Source: JANQJA01 sp965267485 (GTDB lineage: Bacteria; Pseudomonadota; Gammaproteobacteria; Pseudomonadales; Azotimanducaceae). Taken from it: a DNA stretch of 64,000 nt. The stretch covers positions 3,534,001 to 3,598,000 of the forward strand of contig OZ254080.1 of the NCBI GenBank assembly GCA_965267485.1, written 5' to 3'. Under the pieces are notes generated by a model. It was given only the letters and a program-made list of their open reading frames with translations, was not told the origin of the DNA and made no database searches. Each line of letters opens with the position of its first letter. Position 1 is the stretch's first letter. The translations under genes were made by a program, and so were the position numbers. Shown here one piece after another: positions 9,380-17,458 of the stretch.

Positions 9380-9607
9380 ATCGGCCACATTCGGCTCTAA
9401 AAGTGGAATGACGATGAACCGGCGGCAAGGTGCTGCCGTACCACCCAAGAACTGAATTCCGCCCTCACTTCCTGCCGCGCTCACACCGACGAATGGCGCC
9501 CCGGAACAGTGCCACTTTGCGACCACGTTCGCGCGCAACCTCCCGCAGAACCGTTCTGGTACGCCGGTTGCATATATCGCGTCGTCAGAAGTAACAAGGA
9601 CTCCCTT

Positions 9608-10882
9608 ATGCGACGCAATGACCTCAAACTGATATTGATCGTTGTTGCCGCATTCCTGACAGTTCCGGCTCAGGCCGGAGCCAAGGGTGGCCTGATTGAA
9701 GCGATATTCGAGATCGAACGCGAAGAGGGAGCGCATTCGACCGAGCTTTACCAGCCACTCCAGGAACTCGGCATGACGCTGCTCGACAACGGCGAGCACG
9801 AACTGGCGCTGGACACGTTTCGACGTATGCAGCACATCATTCATCGCAGCTACGGCGTCTACGCGCCGGAACAGCTCGAGACCGTCGACCTGATCACGAC
9901 AACCTATGCCCGGATGGGCGAGTTCGAAGAGGTCGATACACAACAGCACTTCAGCTTTGCGATTGCCGAACGCGCGTTCGAGCCCGGCGACATCAGAATG
10001 GCGCAGGCCAGCGCGAAGCTGGCACGGTGGTATCGCAACACCGCCCGCTTCGACCAGGCCCTCGACCTCTATCACCAGGCGCTCGGGATACTGGATGACT
10101 CCAGGGTCAAGTTTCGTGTCGCGATGCTGCGCGGCGAAGCCTTGACGCTGTACCTGTCGGGCCGATGCTGCGCCTCGGACAAGCTCGCCGAAGCATCTGC
10201 GATTGCCCAGGCTTCGAGCGCGTTTGATTTTCAGGAGAAACGTCAGGCGGCACTCGATCTCGCAGACATGCTGATGGTCGAGAAAGCCTATGAAGCGGCC
10301 CCGCCTGCCTACGCGCTGGTACGCCAACTCTCGAACGAAGCGCTTGGCGCCGCCATGCTCGGCGTACGACATCCGCGCGCGATCTCGAACGCCATTGTCG
10401 ATGCGACCATGGCGTTCAGCGGACGCAGAAAGGTGATCGACCTTCCGTCTGAAGGGACGCAGCTGTTCGCGCGAACCACAAGACTGCCGGCATCAATCGG
10501 CAATCCGGTTCCCGTCTGCTCGGCGACCGTCGAGGAAGTCCTGCGGTCAGCCAGCATCGAACGCCTGGGCGAATACTTCATCGATGTCGACGTCGAGATC
10601 GACGCGAACGGCCGACCGCGCAATATCGAAACCGATGGCAACGCGCCAGTCAGCCTGAATCGGTACGTGCGTGCCGTTTTGCAACAAACGCGCTACCGGC
10701 CGCAGACGACAGAGGACGGCGAACGCTCGGCCGCGAAGCTCTCGTTCCGGCAGACCTTCTCACCAGATGACGGCGTTGAACTCGTCGACAGCCTGAATGG
10801 CTGGAACGCGCTGCTCACAAAACAGGCATGCCAGACCGTCCAGCAGCACGGCTTCACCGTCATGAACGCCGCCGCCGACTGA
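9608..10882 (+). CDS. Exported TPR protein with TonB-like C-terminal domain
   Basis: A 424-residue protein of unknown specific function. A signal peptide (about residues 1-24, cleavage near AQAGA) is followed by helical repeats of tetratricopeptide type (YQPLQELGMTLLDNGEHELA, ASAKLARWYRNTARFDQALD, then others). A C-terminal module (VDVEIDANGRPRNIETDG ... VRAVLQQTRYRP) looks like the energy-transducer TonB C-terminal fold. TPR plus TonB-C proteins are known as periplasmic or outer-membrane-associated adaptors. The chosen ATG has AAGGA eight to twelve bases upstream; a longer reading frame exists but lacks a signal peptide. It is the first gene of the plus-strand run of exported proteins and is separated from the next by a repeat array. 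Confidence 0.72.
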   Translation: MRRNDLKLILIVVAAFLTVPAQAGAKGGLIEAIFEIEREEGAHSTELYQPLQELGMTLLDNGEHELALDTFRRMQHIIHRSYGVYAPEQLETVDLITTTYARMGEFEEVDTQQHFSFAIAERAFEPGDIRMAQASAKLARWYRNTARFDQALDLYHQALGILDDSRVKFRVAMLRGEALTLYLSGRCCASDKLAEASAIAQASSAFDFQEKRQAALDLADMLMVEKAYEAAPPAYALVRQLSNEALGAAMLGVRHPRAISNAIVDATMAFSGRRKVIDLPSEGTQLFARTTRLPASIGNPVPVCSATVEEVLRSASIERLGEYFIDVDVEIDANGRPRNIETDGNAPVSLNRYVRAVLQQTRYRPQTTEDGERSAAKLSFRQTFSPDDGVELVDSLNGWNALLTKQACQTVQQHGFTVMNAAAD

Positions 10883-10893
10883 GCGCAGCCACC

Positions 10894-11004
10894 CGGGGGT
10901 CTGACCCGGGGGTGGCACTAGGGTCTGACCCGGGGGTGGCACTGGGGTCTGACCCGGGGGTGGCACTGGGGTCTGACCCGGGGGTGGCACTGGGGTCTGA
11001 CCCC
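10894..11004. repeat. 24-bp tandem repeat array (GGGGTCTGACCC family)
   Basis: CTGACCC recurs five times at an exact 24-bp spacing (10901, 10925, 10949, 10973, 10997), each unit being a GGGGTCTGACCC core plus GGGGGTGGCACT. This gives roughly 4.6 near-perfect copies directly after the stop of the TPR gene. Units are contiguous and without unique spacers, so it is not a CRISPR array. Each unit is partly self-complementary (GGGGTC/GACCCC), so transcripts could fold. The proline- or glycine-rich reading frames crossing the array are artefacts of the repeat. Confidence 0.9.
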
Positions 11005-11083
11005 GCGCTGCCGTTTGTCGCGCGGCGTGGCCTTCGGCGGCGCATCAGGTAACATTCGGGTTCGGCAACCGGGATGACGACCC

Positions 11084-11818
11084 ATGACAACAAGAATTAT
11101 CGCAGGGCTCGTCCTGCTGGCCTCCGCAACAAGCGCTCACGCAGACTTCATCGGCGTCTTCGCCGGCATCGGCGGCTGGCGCGCCGACTTCTCCGGCGAC
11201 GTGGTTTCGAACGTCAATGTCGAGAACGAGCTTGGCATCGCCGACGACCTGAGCAACTACGCCTACTTCGCCTTCGAGCACCCGGTGCCGCTCTTGCCGA
11301 ACATCCGGGTCGAGCGCACCAACGTCTCAGACACGGGCACCGGCACCCTGACAGGCTCGTTCGAGTTCGCGGGCGAGGATTTCACCGTCGGCGAGATGGT
11401 CGAGGCGGATATCGACCTGACCAGCACCGACCTGACGCTGTACTACGAACTGCTCGACACCGGCATGGATCTCGACGTCGGCCTCACGGCACGTGTATTC
11501 CAGGGCGATGTCATCATCGACAATGCATCCCGTAGCGTGACCGGCGGGTTGCCGATGCTCTACGCGCGCGCCAAGTTCGGCCTGCCGTTCTCAGGCTTCT
11601 ATCTGGGCGCCGACATCAACACGCTGTCCTACCGGGACAGCGAGCTGACCGACCTGTCGTTCACGGTAGGCTGGGAGATCGAGAACTTCATCCTGCCGGA
11701 ATTCGGCATCGAGGGCGGATATCGCAAGATGACCCTCGAACTCGATCCGGATGAATTCGATGTCGGCGTCGACGTCGATCTGGACGGTGTCTTCGTCAAT
11801 CTCACCGCCCACTTCTGA
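11084..11818 (+). CDS. TIGR04219-type outer membrane beta-barrel protein
   Basis: A 244-residue predicted outer-membrane protein. A signal peptide (cleavage near SAHA-D, residue 20) is followed by alternating hydrophobic/polar strands: FIGVFAGIGGWRADFSGDV, LTLYYELLDTGMDLDVGL, a glycine- and aromatic-rich body, and a C-terminal strand ending in Phe (VFVNLTAHF), as BAM substrates require. The N-terminal pattern (GVFAGIGGWRADFSG with ANIRVE-like motif IRVERTNVS) matches the TIGR04219 family. The role is unknown. It sits about 80 bp after the repeat array and 42 bp before a periplasmic binding-protein gene. Confidence 0.82.
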   Translation: MTTRIIAGLVLLASATSAHADFIGVFAGIGGWRADFSGDVVSNVNVENELGIADDLSNYAYFAFEHPVPLLPNIRVERTNVSDTGTGTLTGSFEFAGEDFTVGEMVEADIDLTSTDLTLYYELLDTGMDLDVGLTARVFQGDVIIDNASRSVTGGLPMLYARAKFGLPFSGFYLGADINTLSYRDSELTDLSFTVGWEIENFILPEFGIEGGYRKMTLELDPDEFDVGVDVDLDGVFVNLTAHF

Positions 11819-11860
11819 TAAGCGTTTGAACGCGGCATCGCGTTGAGACAGAATCATCTG

Positions 11861-12664
11861 ATGCAACGCCCGGCCACGACAATCCGGCGTCTGACGACGC
11901 GAGCACTGCTCTGCATGGCCTGTTTGCTGGCACCGTTCGCGAGCGCCGAGATCGATGACGACCAGCGGCTGCCGCTACGCGTCGGCATCACCGTCGAGTT
12001 CGAGCCGGTTGCCTTCGAGGTCGCCGGCGAACCCCAGGGCATCGAAGTCGACTTCGCTCATCTGTTGGGCGAGAAACTCGAGCGCACCATCGAATTCTCG
12101 ATCTTTCCGTTCGCCGAACTCCTCGACGCCCTCGAGGCCGGCAAGGTCGACATCGTCATGGCCGGCATGTCGATTACCGAGGAACGTCAGGAGCGGGTCC
12201 TGTTTTCAGAGCCCTACATGGTCGTCGGGCAAATGGGTATTGTGCGCGCCGAGGACGCATCGCGCTTCGCGGGGCCTGCGTCGATGCAGGCTTCCGGGCT
12301 CAAGGTCGGTGTACATCTCGGTTCGACAGGCGAACAGTACGTCATCGACAACATGCCACGGGCGAATCTCATCGCCTACGAGTCGGTGGAGTCGGCGCTG
12401 GCCGCCCTCCGCAATGGCGAAATCAATCTCGTGATTCACGACTCCACGACCAGCTTTCAGCTCCACCGTTCCTTCGTCAACGACAACCTGATCAGCCTGA
12501 ACCGGTTCCTCACGCGGGAATCGATCGGGTGGGCAACGCGCAAGACAGACCGGGAACTCCACTCGCTCGTCAACTATGCCCTGCGCGAAATGAAGGAAGA
12601 CGGTGTGGTGGCCGAGGTCATCGGGGAATGGCTGCCCATGCTACCGGTGACAATCGGCCAATGA
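11861..12664 (+). CDS. Periplasmic solute-binding protein, family 3 (PBPb)
   Basis: A 267-residue substrate-binding protein with a cleavable signal (ALLCMACLLAPFASAE). The family-3 core includes LRVGITVEFEPVAFE, GIEVDFAHLLGEKL, DIVMAGMSITEERQERVLFSEPYMV and a C-terminal REMKEDGVVAEVIGEWL. These proteins bind amino acids or similar small ligands for ABC import or signalling. No cognate permease is adjacent, so a sensory role with the downstream cyclase-like gene is conceivable. The ATG was preferred to an upstream TTG. The TGA stop overlaps the next gene's ATG, indicating translational coupling. Confidence 0.84.
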   Translation: MQRPATTIRRLTTRALLCMACLLAPFASAEIDDDQRLPLRVGITVEFEPVAFEVAGEPQGIEVDFAHLLGEKLERTIEFSIFPFAELLDALEAGKVDIVMAGMSITEERQERVLFSEPYMVVGQMGIVRAEDASRFAGPASMQASGLKVGVHLGSTGEQYVIDNMPRANLIAYESVESALAALRNGEINLVIHDSTTSFQLHRSFVNDNLISLNRFLTRESIGWATRKTDRELHSLVNYALREMKEDGVVAEVIGEWLPMLPVTIGQ

Positions 12665-13260
12665 GCGACCAGAGCGATCTGTTCGGCCATCTTCAGTCCC
12701 TGCTCCAGCAGGGCAAGGATCCTGACGATCATGATGCCGACATCTTCGAGCGGTACGGCCAGACCGTTGCCGTCATGGTCATCGATTCAGTGGGGTTTTC
12801 CCGCGTTGCCGAGCGCAGCGGTATCCTGTACTTCCTCTCGCGCATGATTCGCGTACGTGACTCCATCGAGCCGGCCCTCCATGCACACGGCGCCTCGATG
12901 GTCCGGTTCGAGGCCGACAATGCCTATGCCGCATTCGATCACGTCGATGCCGCCATCGAAGCTGCCCACGCCGTGCACCAGCAAATTGCCGATGCCGGCA
13001 TCATGCTGAGTGAAGACGAACCGTACCGCGTCTGTATCGGCATCGGCTATGGCACGTTGCTTCACGCCGGCCACGAGGGCTATTTCGGCCATGAGATGAA
13101 TCTGGCTTCAAAGCTTGGCGAGGACATCGCCGAGGGTGCAGAGACGCTGATTACCCTCGATGCACATCGCGCCGCCAGCCCGTCTCTCACCGCAGGGTTC
13201 ACAGACCAGCGCGTGAACGTCTCTGGCATCGAACTGCAGTACGCCCGCAAACGGCACTGA
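12661..13260 (+). CDS. Class III nucleotide cyclase-domain protein
   Basis: A 199-residue single-domain class III adenylate/guanylate cyclase homologue with no membrane segment. The first metal-binding Asp is present in MVIDSVGFSRVAERSG. The second falls in VRFEADNAYAAF, where the usual KxxGD is EAD. The usual GDxVNxAxRL block reads GHEMNLASKLGED, keeping the Asn but replacing the usual Asp by His and the usual Arg by Lys. Catalytic activity is therefore plausible but not assured. The start overlaps the stop of the binding-protein gene by ATGA. Co-translation of a periplasmic binder and a cytosolic cyclase without a transmembrane link is odd, and the functional link is inference. Confidence 0.75.
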   Translation: MSDQSDLFGHLQSLLQQGKDPDDHDADIFERYGQTVAVMVIDSVGFSRVAERSGILYFLSRMIRVRDSIEPALHAHGASMVRFEADNAYAAFDHVDAAIEAAHAVHQQIADAGIMLSEDEPYRVCIGIGYGTLLHAGHEGYFGHEMNLASKLGEDIAEGAETLITLDAHRAASPSLTAGFTDQRVNVSGIELQYARKRH

Positions 13261-13282
13261 ACCCACAGAACCGAGGCACTCC

Positions 13283-14092
13283 ATGAAAACAGCGCTCACC
13301 CTAATGATCGGCCTGCTCGCGCTCACCAACCCGGCCCTGGCTGCCGACGACATCGTGACCGCGACCGGCGCCGGTATCGCCGACGGGACGCGCTTTCCCT
13401 CCGCCATGCAAGCAAAGATGCTGTCCCGCCGCGCCGCCATGGCAGATGCCCAGCGCAACCTGCTAGAGATCATCAACGGTGTGCAGGTGACCTCCGGCAC
13501 CACGGTCGAGAACATGATGGTGACCTCGGACAAGGTCGGGACCCGCGTCAGGGGCGCTGTGCAGGGCGCCTGGGTGATCGACGAGAGCACGATGGAAGAT
13601 CAGGGCAGCTGGGTGACCGAGATCACGCTCGGCATGTGCATGAACCGCAAGGCACCGGAATGCCGGCAGAAACCGACGCTGCAGCAGGCCATCGCCGCAT
13701 CGATTGCCGAAGCCGAGGAAGTCACGCCGTTTGAGGCGGCAACCCCAGGTGCGGAGCCGGCTTCCGGGCTGATCGTCGACGTCAGCGGGGTCGGCTTCTC
13801 GCCTTTCCTGGACGTTCGCATTCGAAATCAGGGCGGCCAGGAGCTCTATGGCCCTTCGCTCGTTTCGATCGGCGACGGCACGGATTGGCTCAACTTTGCA
13901 CCATCAGTTGATCAGGCCAGAGGCATGACCGCGCTCGTAGGCGAGTCGCCGCTGCTGGTGTCCGCCGAACGGGTCGAGGACGGCTACATCGTCGTCGTCT
14001 CCGATGATGATGCATCGCGAATACACGGCAGCAACCAGGCCGGCGACGCGTATCTGGCGCAGGGTAAAGTCGTTTTCGTGATGGCGCGATGA
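13283..14092 (+). CDS. LPP20-domain exported protein (paralogue 1)
   Basis: A 269-residue secreted protein with signal peptide (cleavage near LA-ADD, residue 20). An LPP20/FlgP-type domain covers about residues 30-120, with the marker stretch LSRRAAMADAQRNLLEIING and then GTTVENMMVTSDKVGTRVRG. The C-terminal half has a second conserved block (GLIVDVSGVGFSPFLDVRIR) ending in a strand VVFVMAR. Two other genes nearby carry the same two-block architecture. LPP20/FlgP proteins are outer-membrane-associated and contribute to flagellar basal-disk or envelope structures in other bacteria; here no flagellar gene is present. The stop overlaps the start of the MltC-like gene. Confidence 0.78.
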   Translation: MKTALTLMIGLLALTNPALAADDIVTATGAGIADGTRFPSAMQAKMLSRRAAMADAQRNLLEIINGVQVTSGTTVENMMVTSDKVGTRVRGAVQGAWVIDESTMEDQGSWVTEITLGMCMNRKAPECRQKPTLQQAIAASIAEAEEVTPFEAATPGAEPASGLIVDVSGVGFSPFLDVRIRNQGGQELYGPSLVSIGDGTDWLNFAPSVDQARGMTALVGESPLLVSAERVEDGYIVVVSDDDASRIHGSNQAGDAYLAQGKVVFVMAR

Positions 14093-15303
14093 AACGCCTG
14101 CTGCCGGCGCTCATCGCAACGTCCCTCTGCGGCCTCACGCACGCACAATCGCCCGACGACCTGTTCGAGGCGCTCGACCGTGAACTCGAAGCCGAGTTCC
14201 AGGCAACCGACGCCGAACTGGAACGGCAGTTCCAGGCGCTGGACAAGGCCCTCAAGGAAGCATTCGAACGCGCCGAGGGTGAAGTCGCCGGCAAGTGGGG
14301 GCAGCAGGAAGCCGAACTGCCCAGCAAGAAGCGCTGGGCCGATTACTCCGAGGATCTGCAGGCACGGCGAATCATCGACTTCGAGGCCGGCGAGATTCGC
14401 ATCGACATCCTTGCCGACGACATCGAGCCCGCCAGTCTCGCATCGCTGCTGAGCGAATCGGCGATCTCGCTGCAGAGCGCCACCCAGGCCGATCTTTCGG
14501 AACGCGATCTCGTCCTGGGCTATGCGAAGCAGACCTTGGCCGAGCAGGCCATCCCGCTCGATACCTACGCCCCGGAACGCCAGAACCCGATCGTCGGGCA
14601 GGTCATGGGCGCCGTCCCCGACAGAACCGACATCGAAGCTGGCCTGACGGCAGTCGCAGGCGGCGGCAGCGTCGCCGGGCTTGATATTGCCCCGCTCGCG
14701 AACGGCAAGCAAAAGGTCTCGCTGACAATACCACTGAGGCTGGGCTTCGAGAGTACGCTGGCTTCCCGCTATCGTGGCAGCGTATTGAAAGAGTCGGCGC
14801 GGTACGATCTCGACCCCAGCCTGCTCTACGCAATCATCGAGACCGAGAGCAGCTTCAATCCACGCGCCAGATCACCCGTGCCGGCGTTCGGACTCATGCA
14901 ACTCGTGCCGAAGTCTGGCGGCATGGATGCGTATCAGCATGTCTACGGCGAGAAGCTCCTGCTCGACCCCGAGTACCTCTACCAGCCACACCAGAATGTC
15001 GAACTCGGCGCGGCCTACCTCGACGTGCTCAACTCCCGCTACCTGCGGCTCATCACCAATGAGACGAGCCGACTGCTGTGCACGATCGCGGCCTACAATA
15101 CCGGCGCCGGTAACGTGGCCCGCGCCTTCACCGGCAAGACCAACGTCGCAGAGGCGGCGCGGATCATCAACGGCATGACGCCGGAGGCGGTCTACGAGCA
15201 CCTCAAGGCGCATCTTCCCTACGAGGAAACGCGCAATTATATTCAGAAGGTCACACGGGCACAGGACAAATACGCACCCCTGGATGCCCGGGCGAGGAGA
15301 TAA
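14089..15303 (+). CDS. MltC-like membrane-associated lytic murein transglycosylase
   Basis: A 404-residue peptidoglycan lytic transglycosylase. A signal peptide (ending near THAQ) is followed by a charged coiled-coil-prone segment (about residues 22-85), then the MltC N-terminal DUF3393 domain (RRIIDFEAGEIRIDIL). A C-terminal SLT domain follows: LLYAIIETESSFNPRARS with the catalytic Glu, FGLMQLVPKSGGMDAY, and TIAAYNTGAGNVARAF. All expected SLT motifs are intact. Unlike E. coli MltC there is no obvious lipobox, and the Glu-rich coiled segment is an addition. It is sandwiched between two LPP20 genes with a 4-bp overlap upstream and a 2-bp gap downstream, so peptidoglycan remodelling is part of this gene cluster's work. 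Confidence 0.87.
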   Translation: MKRLLPALIATSLCGLTHAQSPDDLFEALDRELEAEFQATDAELERQFQALDKALKEAFERAEGEVAGKWGQQEAELPSKKRWADYSEDLQARRIIDFEAGEIRIDILADDIEPASLASLLSESAISLQSATQADLSERDLVLGYAKQTLAEQAIPLDTYAPERQNPIVGQVMGAVPDRTDIEAGLTAVAGGGSVAGLDIAPLANGKQKVSLTIPLRLGFESTLASRYRGSVLKESARYDLDPSLLYAIIETESSFNPRARSPVPAFGLMQLVPKSGGMDAYQHVYGEKLLLDPEYLYQPHQNVELGAAYLDVLNSRYLRLITNETSRLLCTIAAYNTGAGNVARAFTGKTNVAEAARIINGMTPEAVYEHLKAHLPYEETRNYIQKVTRAQDKYAPLDARARR

Positions 15304-15305
15304 CC

Positions 15306-16322
15306 ATGATCAAGTTTCAACGACTGATACTGATGCTGATCGCGGGCTGTGCGGCAGCCACGGTGCAGGCCGAGGACGTCATCCAGTCGCTGCCGGGCGG
15401 AGAGATCAACTGGACCGAAGGGGTCGTTTACGCCGACGGCTACGGTACTGCGTCACCGGACATTACGCTCGCGGCCCAGCGCCGCCTGCTGAGCCGTCGG
15501 GCCGCTGTGGTTGATGCCCAGCGCAACCTGCTCGAGATCACCAAAGGCGTGCGCCTGACCTCGATGACGAAGGTCAGCGACATGATGGTGGCGAACGATA
15601 CGACGGCAACGCGCGTGCGCGGCGTTGTGAAAGGCGCTGTCGTGGTCAAGGAGAACTACCAGAACGACATCTACAGCGTCACGATGATGATGCCGGTGGG
15701 CGGCAAACTGATGCAGGCCGTGCTCGACAAGGATCAGATGACCGCCGATATCGAACGCCCGTCACTGTTTGGCATTGATGCCTGGGACGTCGCTGCTGCC
15801 GTCGACAGCCTGCTCGCCGCGGTGATCGCGCCGGTTCAGGCGGCCACCAACCTCACGCTCCAGAACCAGCAGGAAGCCGACACGGTTCGCAGGATTCTGG
15901 GCTGGCTCCAATCGTCCGGGGCGGATGATGTCGAGGGCGCGCTCAGGGATTCGGTCAACCGCTTCGAACAGGGCGCGCGCTTCTCGGGACTGCTGGTCGA
16001 CGCCTCACAGGTCAACAGCTTCGAAATCGCCGCGGTACCAACGATCCGCGACGAAGAAGGCAATATCGTCTACCCCAACGACAGCACGTCGTTTGGCGAT
16101 ATCGTCGAGAAACGGGGGGTCACCTACGATCTCGATCTCGACGACGCCATCCGCAACGACCGCGTCGCCACGTCACCCTTCGTCGTCAATGCCGTCGGCA
16201 CCTACAAAAACCAGTTCTCTGATCTCGTCATCAGCAAGGCGGACGCCCAGCGGATTGCCGAGAGCGCCAGCACGCTCGATGCCATGCAGCGGGCCGGTGT
16301 GCTGATTGTGATCGGGATCTAG
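15306..16322 (+). CDS. LPP20-domain exported protein (paralogue 2)
   Basis: A 338-residue exported protein with signal peptide (cleavage near VQA-ED). The LPP20-type block LLSRRAAVVDAQRNLLEITK is followed by TKVSDMMVANDTTATRVRG. A middle Ala/Gln-rich helical segment follows, and then the family's second block (FSGLLVDASQVNSFEIAAVP), finishing with a hydrophobic strand GVLIVIGI. It shares this two-block design with the gene two positions upstream and with the minus-strand paralogue downstream. It is the last gene of the plus-strand run; its TAG stop forms the edge of a perfect inverted repeat. Confidence 0.78.
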   Translation: MIKFQRLILMLIAGCAAATVQAEDVIQSLPGGEINWTEGVVYADGYGTASPDITLAAQRRLLSRRAAVVDAQRNLLEITKGVRLTSMTKVSDMMVANDTTATRVRGVVKGAVVVKENYQNDIYSVTMMMPVGGKLMQAVLDKDQMTADIERPSLFGIDAWDVAAAVDSLLAAVIAPVQAATNLTLQNQQEADTVRRILGWLQSSGADDVEGALRDSVNRFEQGARFSGLLVDASQVNSFEIAAVPTIRDEEGNIVYPNDSTSFGDIVEKRGVTYDLDLDDAIRNDRVATSPFVVNAVGTYKNQFSDLVISKADAQRIAESASTLDAMQRAGVLIVIGI

Positions 16323-16580
16323 CCCGCATATCTCACCGATTCGCTGCGTTCTCAATGAACACCGCGCCATCCGGTATGTTTGTCGAGGAGTCGGACGGCT
16401 CAGTCTGTAAACTCGAATCGCTTGCCTGAATCTCGCTTGTCTTGGCGGCTCGTGAGCGCACATGCTCGCTGTGGCGTGTTCTCGACGGGCGCGCCCGAGC
16501 GACGCCTCCGCTCGCGAGCACGCTCACAAGCCACCAATCCTGCGCGATATTTCAGGCAATCGGTGAGATATGCGGGCTAG
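16319..16580. repeat. 262-bp MITE-like element with 23-bp perfect terminal inverted repeats
   Basis: The non-coding stretch between two converging genes starts and ends with a perfect 23-bp inverted repeat (16319-16341 and 16558-16580, beginning CTAGCCCGCATATCTCACCG). The CTAG at each end supplies the stop codon of the flanking gene, TAG on each strand. Inside is a second, imperfect inverted pair (TTGGCGGCTCGTGAGCG versus TTGGTGGCTTGTGAGCG on the other strand). The layout is that of a non-autonomous transposable element or a large bidirectional terminator-like structure. No coding capacity is seen inside. Confidence 0.85.
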
Positions 16581-17449
16581 AGCGCGTCTGCGCGCGGGCC
16601 CGTGGTAATCGTCAGATCGGCCTCGGCAAACTCGGCGACGCCCGGCCGGCTCATATTCGAGTCCTTGATACCAATCTCGATGCCGCGCGTTTTCGCGGCG
16701 ACCTGCTCGATGCCATCGTTGACCAGATAAACATCCCTTCCGACCGGTGTCATATCAATGTTGCCGAGCTGTTCGGTGCTCGCATACAGAATCAGCTTCT
16801 CCTCGCCGAAGGGTTCCGTGACCGTCAGCTCGAAGCGATCCTCACCGGTGGGCACCTCGAACATCGTGCCACCCTGGAAGTAGTTGTCGCGCCGGTGCTG
16901 GTTCGGCAGCAGCTGAATGTTGTTCCCCTTTGCGTCGACATACACGAGCCGCGCGTAGAAAGGCTTGTTGCCACGCAAGAAGACCTTCATCTTGTCCCCT
17001 TCGACGAACGCGCCCTCACCCGAGTTCACCCAGAGCTCGACATTGAGCGGCAGGCGCGGGTCCATCTTCATCTCACCGGTCTCCACCCGCTGCATCGGTG
17101 CAGCCGCCGGAATCACTTCGGCCTTGATTCGCAGCTTGACGCAGAGATCGACGGGCCCGTTCTGCGCCCAGTTCTTCTCGAGGATATCGAGCAGCCTGAC
17201 CTCCGCCTGTGTGAACGCCTCAACGAGATCGTTCTTCAGCTCGAAGTTCTCGACAATCGTCGTGCTGCTGATGTGTGATGACGTGTACTCCACTGCCATG
17301 CGCTTGGCAGATTCCAGCGCAACCTGCTCGGTTTGCTTTCTGGATTTGTCTTCACCCATGCAGGATTCGCCGTCAGCCTCGGTGATCGAAGACTGGGCGG
17401 CGAATGCATGACCACTTGCAAGTAGCGCCAGCAGCAGCAGAAATCTCAT
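16577..17449 (-). CDS. DUF4384-domain exported protein
   Basis: A 290-residue secreted protein with signal peptide (cleavage near AFA-AQ). The N-terminal part (DKSRKQTEQVALESAKRMAV ... STTIVENFELKND) resembles the LPP20/FlgT-type N-domain of its neighbours. The C-terminal part is a DUF4384 domain: VELWVNSGEGAFVEGDKMKV, PFYARLVYVDAKGNNIQLLP, a polar loop, then FELTVTEPFGEEKLILYAST. DUF4384 modules occur in bacterial kinases and surface proteins and are thought to bind partners; the activity is unknown. It lies 9 bp downstream of the LPP20 paralogue 3 gene on the same strand and probably shares its transcript. Confidence 0.8.
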   Translation of the reverse strand: MRFLLLLALLASGHAFAAQSSITEADGESCMGEDKSRKQTEQVALESAKRMAVEYTSSHISSTTIVENFELKNDLVEAFTQAEVRLLDILEKNWAQNGPVDLCVKLRIKAEVIPAAAPMQRVETGEMKMDPRLPLNVELWVNSGEGAFVEGDKMKVFLRGNKPFYARLVYVDAKGNNIQLLPNQHRRDNYFQGGTMFEVPTGEDRFELTVTEPFGEEKLILYASTEQLGNIDMTPVGRDVYLVNDGIEQVAAKTRGIEIGIKDSNMSRPGVAEFAEADLTITTGPRADAL

Positions 17450-17458
17450 GTCAACCTC

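Noticed and set aside
9341..10372. A 343-codon minus-strand frame opposite the TPR gene
   Set aside because: Shadow frame; the plus-strand gene has a signal peptide, repeats and a ribosome-binding site.
10894..11004. Possible CRISPR array
   Set aside because: Units are contiguous with no unique spacers and no cas gene is nearby.
10760..11093. Proline- and glycine-rich repeat proteins on both strands near 10.9 kb
   Set aside because: They are translations of the 24-bp non-coding tandem array.
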